Below, piece after piece: positions 14,429-17,291 of a DNA stretch of 17,291 bases. The number at the start of each line of letters is the position of its first letter. Positions within the stretch are counted from its first letter, which is position 1. The stretch spans positions 1-17,291 of the forward strand of contig USIA01000026.1 in assembly GCA_900554535.1 (NCBI GenBank), given 5' to 3'. This stretch comes from an uncultured Oscillospiraceae bacterium (GTDB taxonomy: Bacteria; Bacillota; Clostridia; Oscillospirales; Acutalibacteraceae). A program made the position numbers and the translations under genes. The notes below the pieces were generated by a model, which was given only the letters and a program-made list of their open reading frames with translations, was not told the DNA's origin and ran no database searches.

Positions 14429-15373
14429 ATGATATCAGTTAGTGAGATCCGGCACAGACTGCCGGATGCCTTTTTGGACGCGATCGACGAGCGGTATTCT
14501 CCGCTGACAGTCGATCAGATCCTGTTGGGGCTGTCCGGCGAGCGGGATACGACCCTGCGCGTCAACACCCTGCGCGCGGACGTGCGGGAAGTGATGCGCC
14601 TGTTTCAGAAAAAGAACATCAAATTTGTGCGCGTGCCGTGGTGCCGCGATGCGCTGGACTTGAAAAATGCGGATGAACGGACGATTCAAAAGCTGCCAAT
14701 TTATCAGGAAGGCGGCGTTTATCTGCAAAGTTTGTCGAGCATGCTGCCGCCGCTGGCGCTGGCGCCGAAACCGGGGGAGCGTGTGCTGGATCTGACGGCT
14801 GCGCCGGGCAGCAAGACCACCCAGATGGCCGCCATGATGGAAAACCGCGGGTTCCTTCTGGCCAATGAACTGGACAAAATCCGCTGTGAGCGGCTGCGAT
14901 ATAACCTGGAGGTGCAGGGCGTGACGATCGCCACGGTGTGTACGGGCGCCGGCGAAAAGGTCGGCCAGGCGCATCCGGCGGAATTTGACCGCGTGCTGCT
15001 CGACGCGCCCTGCAGCGGGGAGGGGCGCTTTTTGGCAAATAAGTCCATCACCTACCGCAACTGGTCGGAACGGACGGTGCAGCAGTGCGCGCGGGTGCAG
15101 CGCAGGCTGTTGCAAAGCGCCTGCCAGGCGCTCAAGCCGGGCGGCATCCTGGTTTATTCTACCTGTACGCTGAACTTGACAGAAAATGAGCAGGTTCTCG
15201 ACTGGGCCCTGCAATCATTGCCGCTGGAAATGCTGGACCTGGATTTGCAAGTCCCCGGCAGCAGGCCTGCTTTTGCGGCGGGGGATCGCCCTGCTGTCGG
15301 CAAGGCACTGCGCATTCTGCCGTCCCGCACCATGGAGGGGTTCTTCGTCTCGAAGCTGCGCAAAAGGCGGTGA
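14429..15373 (+). CDS. RsmB/NOP-type RNA (cytosine-C5) methyltransferase
   Basis: This 314-residue SAM-dependent enzyme methylates cytosine C5 in RNA (RsmB/RsmF/NOP2 family, usually rRNA). After an N-terminal domain with TTLRVNTLRAD and the IYQEGGVYLQSLSSMLP segment, motif I is DLTAAPGSKTTQMA from D121, motif IV is LLDAPCSGEG with C195, and motif VI is VYSTCTLN with C246; the two cysteines are the catalytic pair. It ends at RILPSRTMEGFFVSKL. It lacks the C-terminal RNA-binding extension of long RsmF proteins. ATG 14429 has GAGGTG (14416-14421) 7 nt upstream, so it is preferred to ATG 14414, whose own codons hold that site. Confidence 0.9.
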   Translation: MISVSEIRHRLPDAFLDAIDERYSPLTVDQILLGLSGERDTTLRVNTLRADVREVMRLFQKKNIKFVRVPWCRDALDLKNADERTIQKLPIYQEGGVYLQSLSSMLPPLALAPKPGERVLDLTAAPGSKTTQMAAMMENRGFLLANELDKIRCERLRYNLEVQGVTIATVCTGAGEKVGQAHPAEFDRVLLDAPCSGEGRFLANKSITYRNWSERTVQQCARVQRRLLQSACQALKPGGILVYSTCTLNLTENEQVLDWALQSLPLEMLDLDLQVPGSRPAFAAGDRPAVGKALRILPSRTMEGFFVSKLRKRR

Positions 15374-15408
15374 CCTTGTTCCGAAAAATACAATTCTTTT
15401 GTCTGATC

Positions 15409-15420
15409 GTGTGGTATAGT
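15409..15420 (+). promoter_or_regulatory. Extended -10 promoter of the cyclodeaminase-like operon
   Basis: TGTGGTATAGT ends at 15420: TATAGT (15415-15420) with a TG one base upstream, an extended -10. No good -35. Start near 15427, immediately upstream of the leader hairpins. Confidence 0.5.
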
Positions 15421-15442
15421 AAGAGTGTCAAAAAGACAACGG

Positions 15443-15478
15443 CGTCTTTGATCGGGAAATGATCAAAGGCGATTTTTT
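15443..15478 (+). terminator. Rho-independent terminator in the leader of the cyclodeaminase-like gene (attenuator candidate)
   Basis: CGTCTTTGATC (15443-15453) pairs with GATCAAAGGCG (15461-15471) with one G-T, then ATTTTTTATTTT. It lies only 20 nt before the gene start at 15499, leaving no room for a promoter after it. AAAGAC just upstream can pair with GTCTTT of the left arm, forming an alternative hairpin. It may instead simply end the upstream methyltransferase transcript. Confidence 0.7.
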
Positions 15479-15498
15479 ATTTTATGGAGGGAATTGAA

Positions 15499-16635
15499 AT
15501 GAGTTATCCGGAAGTCGATTTTTTGTACATGAGCGAGCCTGATGTCATTGCAGCGGGCGGCACCGATATGCCGGCCTGCATCGATACGATGGAGGAGCTC
15601 TTTAAGGTGATGAGCGAAGGGGATTACCGCATGGCCGGCAAGAACGCGAACTCCCACGGCGCCATGGTGCGTTTCCCGGAGCACCCCAAATTCCCCGGCA
15701 TGCCGGCGGATGGCACGGATCGCCGCTTCATGGCGATGCCGGCCTATGTGGGCGGCCACACGCAGATGGCGGGCGTCAAATGGTATGGCTCCAATATCGA
15801 AAACAAAAAGCTGGGCCTGCCGCGCTCGATCCTGATGCTGACCCTCAACGATAAAGATACCGGCGCACCGGTCGCGTATATGTCCGCAAATCTCATCAGC
15901 TCTTACCGCACCGGTGCAGTGCCGGCGGTCGGCGTCAAGCATCTGGCAACCAAAGGCGCCCATGTTTTGGGCATCGTTGGGCCTGGCGTCATGAATAAGA
16001 CGTCCCTGCGCGGCTTTATGGCTGTCTGCCCGGCCATCGATACCATTAAGATCAAGGGCCGCGGCCAGGCGTCCATCGATTCCTACATCGAATATGTGAA
16101 GAAGAACTTCCCGCAAGTCAAGAACATTTCGGTCGTGAATACGCTGGAAGAGGCCGTGCGCGGCTGCGACATCGTCAGCGTTGCGACGAACGGCGTCGGC
16201 GGCGTCGAGACGTATCCCTTCATTGAAGAATCCTGGATTAAGCCCGGCGCCGTGCTGTGCATGCCCAGCGACGGCAACTTCGACGAGGAATTCCTGGCGA
16301 GCGACCGCTGCAAGCTGGTCGTCGACAATTATGGCCTCTATGAAGCCTGGGAGACCGAGCAGCCGCACCCGGCACACGAAGGTATCGGCATCGTCGGCGT
16401 CAAGTGGCTCGACATGATCGTGGACGGCAAGATGCCCCGCGAGCGCCTGATTAACCTCGGTGATATCGTGACCGGCAAGAACCCGGGCCGCCAGAGCGAC
16501 GACGAGATCTTCATCTATTCGATCGGCGGCATGCCGGTCGAGGATGTGGCCTGGGGCACGCGGCTCTACCGCAACGCTTTGGAAAAAGGAATCGGCACGA
16601 AGCTGCGCCTGTGGGAGAAGCCGGCCCTCGCTTAA
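15499..16635 (+). CDS. Ornithine cyclodeaminase / mu-crystallin family protein (possibly tyramine oxidase subunit B-like)
   Basis: This 378-residue protein has family motifs: AGVKWYGSN with the conserved Lys, SSYRTGAVPAVGVKHLA with the Arg motif, and a Rossmann glycine motif LGIVGPGVMN for NAD(P). CDIVSVATNG and a C-terminal GDIVTGKNPGRQSDDEIFIYS, matching the family ending, follow. True ornithine cyclodeaminases are about 350 residues; this longer form is found beside [2Fe-2S] and FAD oxidase subunits and is named tyramine oxidase subunit B in some annotations (recalled). ATG 15499 is chosen because GGAGG (15486-15490) lies 8 nt upstream and overlaps the earlier ATG 15484. It probably processes the imine or amino acid product of the oxidase encoded downstream. 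Confidence 0.85.
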   Translation: MSYPEVDFLYMSEPDVIAAGGTDMPACIDTMEELFKVMSEGDYRMAGKNANSHGAMVRFPEHPKFPGMPADGTDRRFMAMPAYVGGHTQMAGVKWYGSNIENKKLGLPRSILMLTLNDKDTGAPVAYMSANLISSYRTGAVPAVGVKHLATKGAHVLGIVGPGVMNKTSLRGFMAVCPAIDTIKIKGRGQASIDSYIEYVKKNFPQVKNISVVNTLEEAVRGCDIVSVATNGVGGVETYPFIEESWIKPGAVLCMPSDGNFDEEFLASDRCKLVVDNYGLYEAWETEQPHPAHEGIGIVGVKWLDMIVDGKMPRERLINLGDIVTGKNPGRQSDDEIFIYSIGGMPVEDVAWGTRLYRNALEKGIGTKLRLWEKPALA

Positions 16636-16703
16636 TCAAGAGCAGAATAGCCCCAAAAAGCATGTAACGGCGTTTATTTCCAAAAAATAGAATGGGTGGT
16701 TAG

Positions 16704-17048
16704 ATGAGCAGAATTGCAGAGCACCCCATTTTGGGTGCACCCGAAAAGGGCAGGCTCGTGACGTTTACGTATGACGGGCGCCCGATGCAGGGTTATGAGG
16801 GAGAACCGATCGCCATGGCGCTGAAGGCAGCTGGCGTGATGGTTCACCGCTATACGACAAAGCGTCATGAACCGCGCGGCATCTTTTGCGCGATTGGACG
16901 CTGCACGGACTGTGTCATGGTGGTCGACGGCAAGCCGAATGTCCGCACCTGCATGACGCCCCTGCGGGAAGGCATGACCGTGCAGACTCAGGATGGCGTG
17001 ACGGCCAAAGTGGTGGAAGGAGGTGCCGGCACAGATGGAAAGGCATGA
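16704..17048 (+). CDS. [2Fe-2S]-binding oxidase small subunit (HcnA/SoxA N-terminal type)
   Basis: This 114-residue protein has a ferredoxin-like fold with four cysteines C62-x4-C67-x2-C70-x12-C83 (IFCAIGRCTDCVMVV...RTC), the plant-type [2Fe-2S] pattern. The family includes HcnA and the small subunits of opine and proline-type oxidases, which pass electrons from FAD subunits. It is 68 nt after the cyclodeaminase-like gene with a weak GGTGG ribosome site, and overlaps the next gene by 14 nt. Confidence 0.9.
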   Translation: MSRIAEHPILGAPEKGRLVTFTYDGRPMQGYEGEPIAMALKAAGVMVHRYTTKRHEPRGIFCAIGRCTDCVMVVDGKPNVRTCMTPLREGMTVQTQDGVTAKVVEGGAGTDGKA

Positions 17049-17291
17049 TTTTATCGTTGTAGGCGCCGGACCTTCCGGGCTTTCCGCTGCCATCGAAGCC
17101 GCCAAATGCGGCCTGGATGTCGTTGTATTTGACGAATGCGCCAAACCGGGCGGGCAGCTGTTTAAGCAGATTCATAAATTCTTTGGTTCCAAGGAACATA
17201 AGGCGAAAATCCGCGGCTACCGCATCGGGCAGCAACTGCTGCAGGAAGCCTCTGAGGCTGGCGTGCAGGTCGTGCTCAACGCGACCGTGCT
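17035..17291 (+). CDS. FAD-dependent amine/amino-acid oxidoreductase (partial, runs off the window)
   Basis: The first 85 residues show an N-terminal FAD site, DFIVVGAGPSGLSAAIEAAK (GxGxxG, residues 10-15), then DECAKPGGQLFKQIHKFFG, characteristic of the large FAD subunit (HcnB / opine oxidase / sarcosine oxidase alpha type). AAGGAGGTG (17017-17025) precedes ATG 17035 by 9 nt. With the [2Fe-2S] subunit and the cyclodeaminase-like protein it forms an oxidase-type operon. The substrate is not readable. Confidence 0.88.
   Translation, partial: MERHDFIVVGAGPSGLSAAIEAAKCGLDVVVFDECAKPGGQLFKQIHKFFGSKEHKAKIRGYRIGQQLLQEASEAGVQVVLNATV

Noticed and set aside
1..17291. CRISPR array, tRNA or rRNA genes
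   Set aside because: No regularly spaced repeats or recognisable structural RNA genes were seen on reading; the only periodic repeat is the two-copy XRE dyad.

Overview
The window looks like the chromosome of an anaerobic, spore-forming Clostridia (gut Oscillospiraceae-like). The evidence is a cotJABC spore-coat operon, AGGAGG-type ribosome sites, mid-to-high GC coding sequence, canonical SigA promoters and U-tailed terminators. No rRNA or tRNA was seen, so genus-level placement is inference.

The main result is that cotJC is split in two. cotJA and cotJB (1597-2048) are intact. cotJC starts at 2048 and reads well for 62 codons, to ...ILTDIG at 2231-2233, then runs into unrelated sequence. 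The missing remainder, TEELAHLEM... to the end, resumes in frame at 9135-9554. Joined at the shared GGT, the halves give a normal 201-residue manganese-catalase-type CotJC with all expected metal ligands (E35, E65, H68, E136, H169). Between them lies a 6,901-bp element ending in a large serine recombinase whose stop codon is 4 nt from the attachment-site arm. Joining the element's two ends recreates a 44-bp dyad (8- and 7-bp arms at identical distances) centred on a GG dinucleotide, as expected of a serine-integrase attP. This resembles the skin/sigK, SPbeta/spsM and vfbin/spoVFB type of developmentally excised element, here in cotJC.

The element carries a GH36 alpha-galactosidase and a GH13 amylosucrase-like enzyme in one operon (2808-6997), a 20-bp hairpin, a 66-codon ORF with an apparent CTG start, a terminator, and the recombinase (7466-9106). 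The two sugar enzymes suggest raffinose-family sugar to sucrose to alpha-glucan conversion.

Right of cotJC are a sugar ABC importer operon without an ATPase (10139-13248), behind a strong SigA promoter and a dyad operator, then a small KTSC-like gene, a small XRE regulator with two tandem palindromes and a decayed-looking partner. Next is an RsmB/RsmF-type RNA m5C methyltransferase (14429-15373). Last is an oxidase-like operon: an ornithine cyclodeaminase/mu-crystallin family protein preceded by a leader terminator, a [2Fe-2S] protein and an FAD oxidoreductase cut by the window end. Left of cotJ are the tail of a cation P-type ATPase, a bidirectional terminator and a minus-strand flippase-like membrane protein.
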